64,000 nucleotides of DNA from positions 9,380,893-9,444,892 of the forward strand of contig NC_014623.1 of NCBI RefSeq assembly GCF_000165485.1. The letters are read 5' to 3'. A program made the translations under genes and the position numbers. The first letter of the stretch is position 1; the number at the start of each line of letters is the position of its first letter. Shown here piece after piece: positions 1 through 10,048 of the stretch. The stretch comes from Stigmatella aurantiaca DW4/3-1. Lineage in GTDB: Bacteria; Myxococcota; Myxococcia; Myxococcales; Myxococcaceae. The notes under the pieces are model-generated. The model had not been told where the DNA came from, made no database searches, and saw only the letters and a list, made by a program, of their open reading frames with translations.

Positions 1-156
1 TGCATGCCATCTCCCCCCCGCACCATGCAGCTTCTGCATGGTGCCCCCCTCCGCGCCCCCTCCGCTCCCAGCAGAGGCCCTCCGGCACGCTTCGCGCAAT
101 GGCTCCCCGCCGATGGCACCGCCCGGCGCGGACGGTGCTCCACCCAAGGGGGTGTC

Positions 157-1812
157 ATGCACCGTGGATGGTTTGGATGGCTGGTGACCCTCGTCTTCAT
201 GGGCTGTGGGTCTGGAAACACCTCGGATCCGGGCGCTCCCCTGGACTCGACCGCGCCCTTCGTCACCATCCAGGCCCCCACCCCCAGTGCCCAGGTCAGC
301 GGCGTGCTGGGCGTGCTGGGCACCGCCTCGGATGATGTCGCCGTGGGCTCCGTCGAGGTGCAGGTGGACCAGGCGCCCTTCGCCCCCACCTCCGGCACCA
401 CCGAGTGGAGCTACCTCTGGAACACCGCCTCCCTGAGCGACGGCCTCCATGCACTCACCGTCCGCGTCACGGACACCTCCGGCAACGTCGGCCTCACCTC
501 CATCACGGTGCACGTGAACAATTCGACTGGGGGCACTCCGCTCCCGGTGGTGATGGCGCTCACCGTCTCGCCGAACGGCGGGGTCATCGGGGACATGCTC
601 CGGGCCTCGGCCGCCTTCACCAACCCCGGCGCTCAGCCCCTGCGGCTGTCCCGGCTGCGGCTCACCGCGCGTGCTCCCGGAGGAACCCTCGCGGAGGCCA
701 CCGAGGTGGACTTCGAGCCCGCGCTCGGCCCCCTCACGCTGGCGCCCGGGGAGACGGTGCGGCTGGAGGCCCTGGGCCGGCCCCTCGCCACGGCCCCCAC
801 AGGGGACTGGCAGGTCCTGCCCAGCGCGGACGAGGAGGGCGGCCTCACGCACTTCGGCGCCCCCCAGACCGTGACCCTCCGGCGTCAGGTGCGCCTGGGC
901 GCCGCCACCCACCAGAAGCGTCTCTTCGATGCGGGCGAGCCGGTCTACCAGCAGACCTTCCTGTCTCACTTCGACTCGCTGACGCCCGAGTACGAGATGA
1001 AGATCGCCCAGCTCCAACCCACCCAGGGCCACTTCGACTTCGCCATCGCCGATCAGATCGTCGCCTTCGCCGAGGCGAACGGAAAGCAGGTCCGGGGCCA
1101 CACGCTCATCTGGGGCAACTCGCTCCCCGCCTGGCTCACCGAGCGCTCGTGGACGCGCGAAGAGCTCATCCAGGTGCTCGAGACCTACATCGCCACCGTG
1201 GTGGGGCGCTACCGGGGCCGCATCACCGAGTGGGACGTCGTGAACGAGGCCTTCCTCGATGATGGCACCTGGCGGCAGAACCTCTGGTGGACCACCATCG
1301 GCCCGGAGTACATCGCGCTGGCCTTCCAGGCCGCCCACCGCGCCGACCCTTCCGCCAAGCTCTTCTACAACGACTACAGCATCGAGCGGATCAACTCGAA
1401 GTCCAACGCCATCCTCACCCTGGCCACCTCGCTCATCGCCCAGGGCGTCCCCATCGATGGCATCGGGATGCAGGCGCACGTCTCGCCCAACTACTACCCC
1501 ACCCAGGCCCAGCTCGAGGCCGTGCTCTCCCGGCTGGAGGCCGCGGGGCTGGAGGGCCAGCTGACCGAGCTGGACGTCAACCTCACCAAGCTCGCGGACA
1601 CCCCCGGCGCGGAGAAGTTCGAGCTCCAGGCGCAGATCTACCAAGGCATGGTGGCCGCCTGTCAGGCCCGCCCCGGCTGCACCCGCATCACCACGTGGGG
1701 CATCACCGACAAGTACACCTACCTGGGCAGCACCGGGGCGCCCCTCCTCTTTGACACCCAGTATGGGCCCAAGCGCGCCATGGAGGTGACTCGCCGCACC
1801 CTGGGGCGCTGA
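157..1812 (+). CDS. secreted endo-1,4-beta-xylanase, GH10, with Ig-like module
   Basis: Predicted retaining glycoside hydrolase family 10 enzyme that cleaves beta-1,4-xylan outside the cytoplasm. I start at 157 because the protein then begins with a lipoprotein signal (MHRGWFGWLVTLVFMGCG, lipobox Cys near residue 18); the frame stays open to position 4 but that extension is low-complexity. Residues about 30-120 look like an Ig/fibronectin-type domain (APFVTIQAPTPSAQVSG onward). The GH10 barrel fills about residues 245-551. The acid/base Glu is in WDVVNEAF (E364) and the nucleophile Glu in GQLTELDVNL (E471), both at the expected spacing; the RGHTLIWGN and QAHVSPNYYP motifs are also typical. 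It stands alone; the next gene has its own start 87 bp downstream. Family assignment is secure, substrate is inferred. Confidence 0.93.
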   Translation: MHRGWFGWLVTLVFMGCGSGNTSDPGAPLDSTAPFVTIQAPTPSAQVSGVLGVLGTASDDVAVGSVEVQVDQAPFAPTSGTTEWSYLWNTASLSDGLHALTVRVTDTSGNVGLTSITVHVNNSTGGTPLPVVMALTVSPNGGVIGDMLRASAAFTNPGAQPLRLSRLRLTARAPGGTLAEATEVDFEPALGPLTLAPGETVRLEALGRPLATAPTGDWQVLPSADEEGGLTHFGAPQTVTLRRQVRLGAATHQKRLFDAGEPVYQQTFLSHFDSLTPEYEMKIAQLQPTQGHFDFAIADQIVAFAEANGKQVRGHTLIWGNSLPAWLTERSWTREELIQVLETYIATVVGRYRGRITEWDVVNEAFLDDGTWRQNLWWTTIGPEYIALAFQAAHRADPSAKLFYNDYSIERINSKSNAILTLATSLIAQGVPIDGIGMQAHVSPNYYPTQAQLEAVLSRLEAAGLEGQLTELDVNLTKLADTPGAEKFELQAQIYQGMVAACQARPGCTRITTWGITDKYTYLGSTGAPLLFDTQYGPKRAMEVTRRTLGR

Positions 1813-1899
1813 AGTTCCTGTTCTTCCGTTTATCCACGTTGTGAGGGCCAGGAGCCGTGCATTACGCTGCGGGCGGAAGCGAATCGTCCCGGAGTTGCC

Positions 1900-2655
1900 A
1901 TGCGCCGCGCCTGGTCCTGTCTGCTGCTGGTTCTTCTGCTCTCGACGCCGGCGATGGCGGCACGGAAGCCCAACCCCTTCCTCGTGCAGGCCAAGGTGCA
2001 CTACCAGGGGCTGGAGTTCGAGAAGTGTCTGCGGCGGCTCGAGCAGGCCGGCCGGTGGAAGAAGAGCACCCGCGCCGAGCAAGTGGACATCGAGCTCTAC
2101 TCGGGTCTGTGCGCGTTCAACCTCGGCAACGAGGAGGAGGCCCGCAAGTCCTTCAGCGTGGCGCTGGAGCTGGATCCCAAGGTGGAGCTACCGCCCTACT
2201 CCAGCCCCCGGCTGGTCACCTTCTTCGATGCCCTCGCGCAGCGCACCACGCCCCCCGAGGACGCCGAGGAGGAGACCGCTCAGGCTGCCCCCCCCGCGCC
2301 CGCCACGCCCCCCCCTGCCCCCCCGGTGCAGGACACGCCCCGCCAGGTGGAGCTCCAGCCCGCGCCGCCCCCGGAGCAGCCCCTCCTCACCCAGGCGCCG
2401 CCCGCGCCCCAGCCCAAGAAGCTGCTCTTCCCGGTGCTGCTGTCGGGCACGAGCGCCGTGGCGGCGGGGGGCGCGGTCTACTTCGGCCTCCAGGCGCGCT
2501 CCGAGGAGGAGAAGGCCAATGACCGGGACACCTTTTACGAGGACTCGCTCGTCCACCGCGACGATGCCCGGCAGAACGCGAAGATCGCCAACGTGGCCGT
2601 GGGCGTGGCGGCCACCGCCGCCGTGGGCGCGCTGCTCTCCTACCTCCTTCAGTGA
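1900..2655 (+). CDS. secreted TPR-like protein with proline-rich linker and C-terminal membrane segment
   Basis: Protein of 251 aa starting with a clear Sec signal peptide (MRRAWSCLLLVLLLSTPAMAARK). Residues about 25-110 are helical and TPR-like (YQGLEFEKCLRRLEQAGR; GLCAFNLGNEEEARKSF), followed by a Pro/Ala/Gln-rich linker (about 120-175). Towards the C-terminus there are two hydrophobic stretches (LLFPVLLSGTSAVAAGGAVYFGL and VAVGVAATAAVGALLSYLL). This layout is common in myxobacterial proteins encoded next to PEGA Ser/Thr kinases, which is the case here: the kinase gene ends convergently 12 bp away. No enzymatic motif is visible. A role in envelope assembly or signalling is only an inference from the neighbour. 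Confidence 0.75.
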   Translation: MRRAWSCLLLVLLLSTPAMAARKPNPFLVQAKVHYQGLEFEKCLRRLEQAGRWKKSTRAEQVDIELYSGLCAFNLGNEEEARKSFSVALELDPKVELPPYSSPRLVTFFDALAQRTTPPEDAEEETAQAAPPAPATPPPAPPVQDTPRQVELQPAPPPEQPLLTQAPPAPQPKKLLFPVLLSGTSAVAAGGAVYFGLQARSEEEKANDRDTFYEDSLVHRDDARQNAKIANVAVGVAATAAVGALLSYLLQ

Positions 2656-2667
2656 GGCAGGGCCGCC

Positions 2668-4434
2668 CTACATCCCGTCGAGCAGGTTGATGCGCAGCAC
2701 CACTTCCCGGCGCGCCGGCACCACCACCCGCACCTTGCGCTTCACGTCGAGATCCTGGTTCACCAGGGTGAGCGTGTGCGTGCCGCTCGGCAGCTCGAAC
2801 GGGGCCATGGGCGTCACCCCCAGGGACTTGCCCGCGTAGAGCACCTCGGCCCAGGGGTTCACCCGCAACGAGACGGTGCCCGAGGAGGGCTTGGCCGCCG
2901 GGCGCGCCGCGCGTTTCTCCGGCGACGGCGGGGCTTGCTCGTCCGAGTCCGCCTCCGCCGCGGCCTGCGTCTCTGGCGCAGGCGGGGCCGGGGCGGGCAC
3001 TGCCTCGGCGGGGGCCTCCGGCGGCATCGGGGCCACGTCCACGGCCACGGGGACCGGCGGCGGCGAATTCGGTCCGGCGAGGGGCAGCGTCTGAAGGGAG
3101 ACCCGCGCGGGGGCTGCTCCGGAAGAGTCTCGCAGCGCCGGCAGGGTCAGCCCCGCGCCCACCAGCAGCGCCACCGCCCCCCCTCCCGCCACGAGCCACG
3201 GCGCGAACCGGCGCGTCGGCTGGGAGGGCGGCGGCGGAGCCGGAGCTGGCGCCGGAGAGAGCGCGGCCGAGGACACCGGCACGGGCACCTCGGCGATGGA
3301 CACCGTGAAGTGGGTGGAGAGATCCACATTCACCCACTGGGAGGACGTCTGCTGCGGCGCATCGCCCGTCTTCTTCAGCGCCGAGGACGTGCCCGTGCTC
3401 ACCGAGGCACTGCCCACCTGGGCGGCGCCGGGAGACGCGTTGAGCGAGCCCCCGGACTTCGGGCGGGTGCTGACCGCGGAGATGATGTCGGCCTCTTCGC
3501 CAAACAGGGCGCGCAGCAGGTTCTTCACCTTCTGCTGCGTCATGGCCCCCGCGCCCAGCGCGTAGCCCTCCAGCGCCACCGCCATGCTCTCCGCGCTCGG
3601 GAAGCGCTCCTGGGGGTTCCTCGCGATGGCGCGCAGCGAAATCTCCTCCAGTTCCGGGGCGAGCTCCGGCCGGATCTCCCGCGGCGGCTTGGGGGTGTCC
3701 TGGAGGATGGAGCGCACGAGCGCGCCCTCCGAGGGGCCCTGGAACGGCCGCCCCCCGGTGATGAACTCATAGAGGACGATGCCCATCGCGTACACGTCCG
3801 TGCGCGGATCCGCCTTCTGCCCACTCAGCTGCTCCGGGGACATGTACGCGTACTTGCCCTTCACCGTGCCCGCGTTGGTCGTCGACAGGGAGGTGGACGC
3901 CTTGGCGATGCCGAAGTCCACCATCTTCACCGTGCCGTTGAAGCCGACCAGCACGTTGTCCGGGCTCACGTCGCGGTGGACGACGTTCATCGAGGCGCCC
4001 GCTTCGTTCGTGAGCGTGTGCGCGTAGTGCAGCCCCTTGAGCGCCTGGGCGCAGATCCACGCGGCGAAGCCCGCGGGCACCTCCAGGTGGCGCTCGTCCA
4101 TGCGGCGCTTGAGGGTGCGCAGGTTCACCCCGTGGATGAACTCCATGGCGAGGAAGTAGGTGCCGCCGTGCTCTCCCAGCTCGAAGATCTGGACGATGTT
4201 GGGGTGGGACAGCTCCGCGGCCAGCCGCGCCTCGTTGAGGAACATCTCCACGAACTTCGGGTCCCTGCCCAGGTGCGGCAGCATGCGCTTGATGACCACG
4301 GTCTTCGCGAAGCCGGCCGGGCCTTCCTGACGCGCCAGGAAGACCTCTCCCATGCCGCCGGTGGCCAGCAGCTTCAGGAGGCGGTACTTGCCGAGTTGGA
4401 CTTCAGGCGTGGAGACGCCGGCGACGGTGGACAT
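2668..4434 (-). CDS. Hanks-type Ser/Thr protein kinase with PEGA domain
   Basis: Membrane-anchored eukaryotic-type protein kinase of 588 aa. The kinase domain covers about residues 15-285: glycine loop ATGGMGEVFLA, VIKRM lysine, catalytic loop HRDVSPDN, metal-binding DFG in VDFGIAK, activation segment ending YMSPEQLSGQ. A long Ala/Pro-rich linker follows, interrupted by a single transmembrane helix near residue 425 (WLVAGGGAVALLVGAGLTL). The C-terminus (about 520-588) is a PEGA-type beta domain (VSLRVNPWAEVLYAGKSLG, then GTHTLTLVN). All catalytic residues are present, so it should be active. The gene is convergent with the TPR-like gene and lies 15 bp before the stop of the upstream lipoprotein gene on the same strand. 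Its substrate is unknown. Confidence 0.93.
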   Translation of the reverse strand: MSTVAGVSTPEVQLGKYRLLKLLATGGMGEVFLARQEGPAGFAKTVVIKRMLPHLGRDPKFVEMFLNEARLAAELSHPNIVQIFELGEHGGTYFLAMEFIHGVNLRTLKRRMDERHLEVPAGFAAWICAQALKGLHYAHTLTNEAGASMNVVHRDVSPDNVLVGFNGTVKMVDFGIAKASTSLSTTNAGTVKGKYAYMSPEQLSGQKADPRTDVYAMGIVLYEFITGGRPFQGPSEGALVRSILQDTPKPPREIRPELAPELEEISLRAIARNPQERFPSAESMAVALEGYALGAGAMTQQKVKNLLRALFGEEADIISAVSTRPKSGGSLNASPGAAQVGSASVSTGTSSALKKTGDAPQQTSSQWVNVDLSTHFTVSIAEVPVPVSSAALSPAPAPAPPPPSQPTRRFAPWLVAGGGAVALLVGAGLTLPALRDSSGAAPARVSLQTLPLAGPNSPPPVPVAVDVAPMPPEAPAEAVPAPAPPAPETQAAAEADSDEQAPPSPEKRAARPAAKPSSGTVSLRVNPWAEVLYAGKSLGVTPMAPFELPSGTHTLTLVNQDLDVKRKVRVVVPARREVVLRINLLDGM

Positions 4435-4449
4435 GGGGACTCGAGGGGC

Positions 4450-5652
4450 TTACGGGAAATATCGGCCACGAAGGTACGTCTCGACATGCTCGATCTCGGG
4501 CTCACTCAACGCGCGGCCGAAGACGAGCACCTCGGCGAACTCGGTGGCGGCAAAGGCATCGGCGATCAGCTCCTGGCGGCCCCCGAGCATGAGGCCCCCC
4601 ATCGACTGAGTCCCCGGATCGCGGTTGGCGGAGGGCGCCTCTTCCCGGCCGTTCGCGCGCACGCGGGAGGACGTGCCGTTGAACAGGGCGGTGATGGAAA
4701 AGAAGGTCCCCGCCGTCTTCTGCAAGTAGGGGCTGGAGAACTTGGTGGAGTAGAGCTGCAAGGCCCCCGGCGGCTCGATGGTGGCCTGGACCCGGAGCCG
4801 GGCGGGGCCCCCGCCCGGGGGCGCATCCAGCAGCGTCTTGTTCACGTCCGTGAGCGGGGACTTGTAGACGAAGAAGACCGTCACGGGCTGCGCCAGCGCG
4901 GTGGCGAAGGCCGCCGTGCGCAGGAAGTCACCGCCGCCCAGCGTGTCGCCATCGAACACCACGGTCGGCAAGCCGTTGAGCCCCCGGGCCTTGAAGAGGG
5001 GCTGCCGGTTCTCATCGGTCTGGGTCAGGGCGTGGCCATTGCCGGAGAGGTCCGTCCAGGAGGCCACCCGGGCGCCCTCCGCGGGCACCTCCCCCTCGGG
5101 GCCATTCAGCCGGTCCGCCGAGAAGTGCAGCGCGAGGTTCGGCGGCAGCGCGGCCACGCTCACCAATGCGGTGGCGGACCGGGTGGGGTCCTCCACGCTC
5201 GTGGCCACCACGTGGTAGGTGCCCTCCGTGGCCGGCGCGGTGTACTGCCCGGCGGCATCGATGGTGCCGCCCGCGGCGCCCTCCCGGACACTCCAGCTCA
5301 CCCGCGTGTCGCTCGCGTGGCTCACCGTGGCCGAGAAGAAGCGCGTCGTGGAGGGCGCGAGGCTCGCCGACACGGGGCTCACACTCACCTCCACCGTGGG
5401 CGTGGGGCCCGCATCCGTGCCGCCGCCGTCGGGGGTGCCCGCATCGGGAAGACCCGCGTCGGGGGTGCCCGCGTCGGGGGTGCCCGCGTCGGGGAGGCCC
5501 TCCTCGAACGGCTGGCATCGGAGGTCGACGCAGATCTGGCTGGGCGGGCACGCGTGCGTGTCGTCACAGCTGCGCCCCGCGGGCTCGGTGAAGTCCACCG
5601 AGCACCCGGTCCACAGCACGCAAACCACGGAGAGAAGCAGAAGTTTGTTCAT
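4450..5652 (-). CDS. lipoprotein with DAGTP repeat linker, one Ig-like domain and LamG-like domain
   Basis: Surface or outer-membrane lipoprotein of about 400 aa. I choose the start at 5652 because it gives a clean signal with lipobox (MNKLLLLSVVCVLWTGCSVD); an upstream in-frame start adds only 11 charged residues. A short Cys-rich section (CDDTHACPPSQICVDLRCQP) is followed by a repetitive linker (DAGTPDAGTPDAGLPDAG), one bacterial Ig-like domain (VSVSPVSASLAPSTTRFFSA), and a concanavalin/LamG-like domain over about the last 230 residues. It is a paralogue of the next gene upstream (5760-7559): both share the LamG-like half and the 'ATSVxDPxxSATA' Ig signature. Likely binds carbohydrate or protein on the cell surface; no catalytic motif seen. 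Confidence 0.8.
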   Translation of the reverse strand: MNKLLLLSVVCVLWTGCSVDFTEPAGRSCDDTHACPPSQICVDLRCQPFEEGLPDAGTPDAGTPDAGLPDAGTPDGGGTDAGPTPTVEVSVSPVSASLAPSTTRFFSATVSHASDTRVSWSVREGAAGGTIDAAGQYTAPATEGTYHVVATSVEDPTRSATALVSVAALPPNLALHFSADRLNGPEGEVPAEGARVASWTDLSGNGHALTQTDENRQPLFKARGLNGLPTVVFDGDTLGGGDFLRTAAFATALAQPVTVFFVYKSPLTDVNKTLLDAPPGGGPARLRVQATIEPPGALQLYSTKFSSPYLQKTAGTFFSITALFNGTSSRVRANGREEAPSANRDPGTQSMGGLMLGGRQELIADAFAATEFAEVLVFGRALSEPEIEHVETYLRGRYFP

Positions 5653-5759
5653 GACACGCAAGGTCCGTTGGATCCGGAGGCCCAAGCAGGACGGGGGCGT
5701 TGGCGTGAAGGGTACCCTGGCAAGACGGAAGCGTGCCGAAGGCCCCTCACGCTCGCCTG

Positions 5760-7559
5760 TCAGGGGGGGAAGTAGCGGTTCTTCAGATAGGCTTCGACTT
5801 GGCCCATGTCCGCGTCGCTGAGCGCGCGATCGAAAATGAGCACCTCGGCGAACTCGGTCTTCGCGAAGGCGTTCTGGGGGGTCCCTTCCTGACGGCCGCC
5901 CAGCATCAGGCCGCCCATTCCGAGGGTGCCCGGGTTGCGGTTGGTGGGGGTCTCCTCCACCCCGTTCGAGCGGAGACGGGAGTTGGCGCCGTTGAACAGC
6001 GCGGTGACGTAATAGAAGGTGCCCGGGGTCTTCTTCACGACCGGCGAGGTGAAGCTGGTGCTGTAGAGCTGCAACGCGCCCTCGGGCACGGTGGTGGCCT
6101 GGATCCGGATCCGGCCAGAGCCGGTGTTGGGGGGCGCATCCAGCAAGGTCTTGTTCACGCTCACCGGCGGAGCCTTGTAGACAAAGAAGAGCGTGACGGG
6201 CTGCGCCAGCACGGTGGTGAACGCCATCGTGCGCAGGTAATCGCCGCTGCCCGTGTCGTTGCCATCGAAGGACACGGCGGGCAGCCCGTTGAGGGCGTTG
6301 GCCTTGAAGACGGGCTGCCGAGGGGTTTCGGTCTGGCTCAGGTCGTGCCCGCTCCCGGAGAGATCCACCCAGGAGGAGACCGGAGCGCCATCCTCCGGCA
6401 GCGTGCCCCCGGCGCCGAGCAGTTGGGAGGCCGCGAAGTGCATCACGAGGCCCGCGTTCGGGAAGGGCCGCACGTGGAGGGTGGCGGTGGCGCTCTTCGA
6501 GGGGTCCGCCACGCTGGTGGCCACCACGTGGTAGGTGCCTGGCTCGGTCGGCGCGGTGTAGAGCCCCGCGGCGTCGATGGTGCCTCCGCCCGTCTCCGTC
6601 ACGCTCCAGCTCACCGCCGTGTCCGCCGCGCCCGTCACCGTCGCCGTGAAGGACACCGTCCCGCCCGGATCCACCCGGGCTTCGGTGGGAGTCACCGTCA
6701 CCCCCACGGTCTCGGCCGCGGTGACGCGCACCGTGGCGGTGGCGCTCTTCGAGGGGTCTGCCGCGCTGGTGGCCACCACGTGGTAGGTGCCTGGCTCGGC
6801 CGGCGCGGTGTAGCGCCCCGTGGCGTCGATGGAACCTCCGCCCGCCTCCGTCACGCTCCAGTTCACCGCGGTGTTCGAGGTGCCCGTCACCCCGGCCGTG
6901 AAGGTCTGCGTGGCCCCGGTGACCAGGTCCACCGCGTCCGGGGTGATGCTCACGGAGACAGGGGGGATCACCACCACCCGCACCGTGGCGGTGTCGCTCT
7001 TCGAGGGGTCCGCCGCGCTGGTGGCCACCACGTGGTAGGTGCCCTCGGTGGCCGGTGCGGTGTAGCGCCCCGTGGCGTCGATGGTGCCTCCGCCCGCCTC
7101 CGTCACGCTCCAGTTCACCGCGGTGTTCGAGGTGCCCGTCACCGAGACGCTGAACAGCAAGGTGGTTCCCGCCGGGACGGTGGGCGCGATCGGCGTGAGC
7201 CGCACCGAGACCGGGGTGGGCAGGGCCTGCACGTTGATGACCGCAGAGCTGCTACGGGAGGGATCCGCCACGCTGATCGCCACCACGTGGTAGGTGCCCT
7301 CGACGGCGGAGGCCGTGTAGAGGCCCGATTCATCGATCGTCCCGGCGTCCTTCTCCACCACGACCCAGCGCACCGAGGTGTCGGCCAACCCCTGGATGGA
7401 CGCCGTGAAGCGCTGCTGCTGCCGGAAGCCGAGGTTCACGGCCCGGGGGCTCACGGAGATGGAGGGCCCTGGCTCCTCCTCCGCGCCGTCCTCCGAGCAG
7501 CTCAGGAGGAGCGAGGCCACTGCCAAGAAAACAATCGAGGAGATCCGAGCGGGGGTCAT
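5760..7559 (-). CDS. lipoprotein with four to five tandem Ig-like domains and LamG-like domain
   Basis: Paralogue of the gene at 4450-5652. The start at 7559 gives a lipoprotein signal (MTPARISSIVFLAVASLLLSC, Cys near residue 21). After an acidic spacer come consecutive Ig-like domains of about 83 residues, each with the signature GTIDATGRYTAPA..GTYHVVATS.ADPSKS (first copy diverged), then a LamG-like domain of about 220 residues ending QVEAYLKNRYFPP. The Ig domains are nearly identical to each other in DNA as well as protein, which suggests recent duplication or gene conversion. Probably a surface adhesin or matrix-binding protein. The 5' region up to about 7680 stays open in frame but reads as non-coding sequence. 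Confidence 0.8.
   Translation of the reverse strand: MTPARISSIVFLAVASLLLSCSEDGAEEEPGPSISVSPRAVNLGFRQQQRFTASIQGLADTSVRWVVVEKDAGTIDESGLYTASAVEGTYHVVAISVADPSRSSSAVINVQALPTPVSVRLTPIAPTVPAGTTLLFSVSVTGTSNTAVNWSVTEAGGGTIDATGRYTAPATEGTYHVVATSAADPSKSDTATVRVVVIPPVSVSITPDAVDLVTGATQTFTAGVTGTSNTAVNWSVTEAGGGSIDATGRYTAPAEPGTYHVVATSAADPSKSATATVRVTAAETVGVTVTPTEARVDPGGTVSFTATVTGAADTAVSWSVTETGGGTIDAAGLYTAPTEPGTYHVVATSVADPSKSATATLHVRPFPNAGLVMHFAASQLLGAGGTLPEDGAPVSSWVDLSGSGHDLSQTETPRQPVFKANALNGLPAVSFDGNDTGSGDYLRTMAFTTVLAQPVTLFFVYKAPPVSVNKTLLDAPPNTGSGRIRIQATTVPEGALQLYSTSFTSPVVKKTPGTFYYVTALFNGANSRLRSNGVEETPTNRNPGTLGMGGLMLGGRQEGTPQNAFAKTEFAEVLIFDRALSDADMGQVEAYLKNRYFPP
6475..7310 (-). repeat. tandem Ig-domain-encoding DNA repeats
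   Basis: Near-identical repeat units of about 250 bp inside the 5760-7559 lipoprotein gene. The landmark gtggccaccacgtggtaggt recurs close to 6528, 6769, 7021 and 7282, with one related copy in the neighbouring paralogue near 5208. Such repeats allow copy-number change by recombination. Confidence 0.8.
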
Positions 7560-7826
7560 CGCGAGCAGGGTGTCCCTGGGCCAAGGTGAACCACCAGACA
7601 CTCTGAATGCCATAGACTCGGCATTCCGGAAAGTGTGGGAATCCAGGAGGAAACAACGCACCCTGGATACAAAGAACACACTGGGACTTTCCGTGCGTGG
7701 AGCAGCACCCCCTCAGGGCCCCCGCATCATTATATGGAGGGGGTCATTGCCCTCTGGCGCGGGCGCGCCGGTCCGGTGTGTCCGGAGCCTGCGCACATGG
7801 ACGCACTCTGGGCCCGGGCGGGCCGT

Positions 7827-9032
<1,206 letters not shown>

Positions 9033-9044
9033 GGCGTCCCCGTC

Positions 9045-9887
9045 TCAGGCCCGCGTCCGGCGGCCGCGCCCGAAGGCCTCCGCCACCGCGAGCAGGTCCT
9101 GCTCCTTCTTCAGGAGCGCGCCGAGGTAGGGCAGGTTCTCGTCCAGCTTCAGGCTCTTGAGGCCGTTGGCCTTGAGCACGGCGATCCAGTCGATGAGCTC
9201 GCTGGTGGAGGGCCGCTTGCGCAGCCGGCTGAAGCCGCGCAGCTCGTAGAACACCTTCAGCGCCTGCTCCGTGAGCGCCTCGTCCAGCCCCGGGTGGTGC
9301 ACCGCGACGATGCGGCGCATCAACTCCGTGTCCGGAAAGTCGATGAAGTGAAAGACGCACCGGCGCAGGAAGGCATCCGGCAGCTCCTTCTCGTTGTTGC
9401 TGGTGATGACGACCACGGGGCGCTGCGTGGCCACCACCTCGTCGTTCGTCTCCTGGATGCGGAAGCGCATCCGGTCCAGCTCGTGGAGCAAGTCGTTGGG
9501 GAATTCGAGGTCCGCCTTGTCCACCTCGTCGATGAGCAGCACCACCCGCTCGCGGGAGGCGAACGCCTCGCCCAGCGGCCCCAGGCGGATGTAACGGCGG
9601 ATGTCCTTCACGTCCCCATCGCCAAAGCGCGAGTCATACAGCCGCTGCACGGTGTCATAGAGGTAGAGCCCGTCCTGGGCGCGCGTGGTGCTCTTCACGT
9701 GCCAGGGAATGAGCCGCAGGCCCAGCGCGCTGGAGATGGCCTCGGCCAGCAGCGTCTTGCCCGTGCCGGGCTCGCCCTTCACCAGCAAGGGGCGCTGCAG
9801 CGTGAGCGCGCAGTCAACGGCGGCCTGGAGGCTCTCACCGGAAAGGTACGTGTCGGTTCCACGGAAACGAGGAGTAGGCGTCGTCAT
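9045..9887 (-). CDS. MoxR-family AAA+ ATPase
   Basis: AAA+ ATPase of 280 aa. Walker A is GEPGTGKT (about residues 39-46), Walker B VVLLIDEVDKAD, sensor 1 VVITSNNEKELPDAFLRR, which is the MoxR signature. The C-terminal lid region is shortened but contains the usual arginine-rich helices (GFSRLRKRPSTSELIDW). First gene of a two-gene operon with the CoxE-like VWA gene. Together they would remodel or load cofactor into an unknown target protein. It is divergent from the EEP-family gene at 10049; the 160 bp between them must hold both promoters. Confidence 0.93.
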   Translation of the reverse strand: MTTPTPRFRGTDTYLSGESLQAAVDCALTLQRPLLVKGEPGTGKTLLAEAISSALGLRLIPWHVKSTTRAQDGLYLYDTVQRLYDSRFGDGDVKDIRRYIRLGPLGEAFASRERVVLLIDEVDKADLEFPNDLLHELDRMRFRIQETNDEVVATQRPVVVITSNNEKELPDAFLRRCVFHFIDFPDTELMRRIVAVHHPGLDEALTEQALKVFYELRGFSRLRKRPSTSELIDWIAVLKANGLKSLKLDENLPYLGALLKKEQDLLAVAEAFGRGRRTRA

Positions 9888-10048
9888 GGGGGTAACCCCT
9901 CCTTTAACATTCCCCCGGCCGGCGCGCGCCTGGACCGTTGGGAAGTGGGCGAGAGGCCCACCTTGGGGTGCGGGAAACCCTCCGAGCGCGCCCCTGTCAC
10001 CTTCCGGGGAGCCAGGGGGGGGATTAAGTCATTTCCGTCACCGCCTTC

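Noticed and set aside
2776-5775. Very long open frame (999 codons) on the + strand
   Set aside because: It is antisense to the PEGA kinase and lipoprotein genes, is Arg/Gly/His-rich without motifs, and is a GC artefact.
5733-7589. 618-codon open frame on the + strand
   Set aside because: Antisense to the Ig-repeat lipoprotein; its apparent repeats mirror that gene's DNA repeats.
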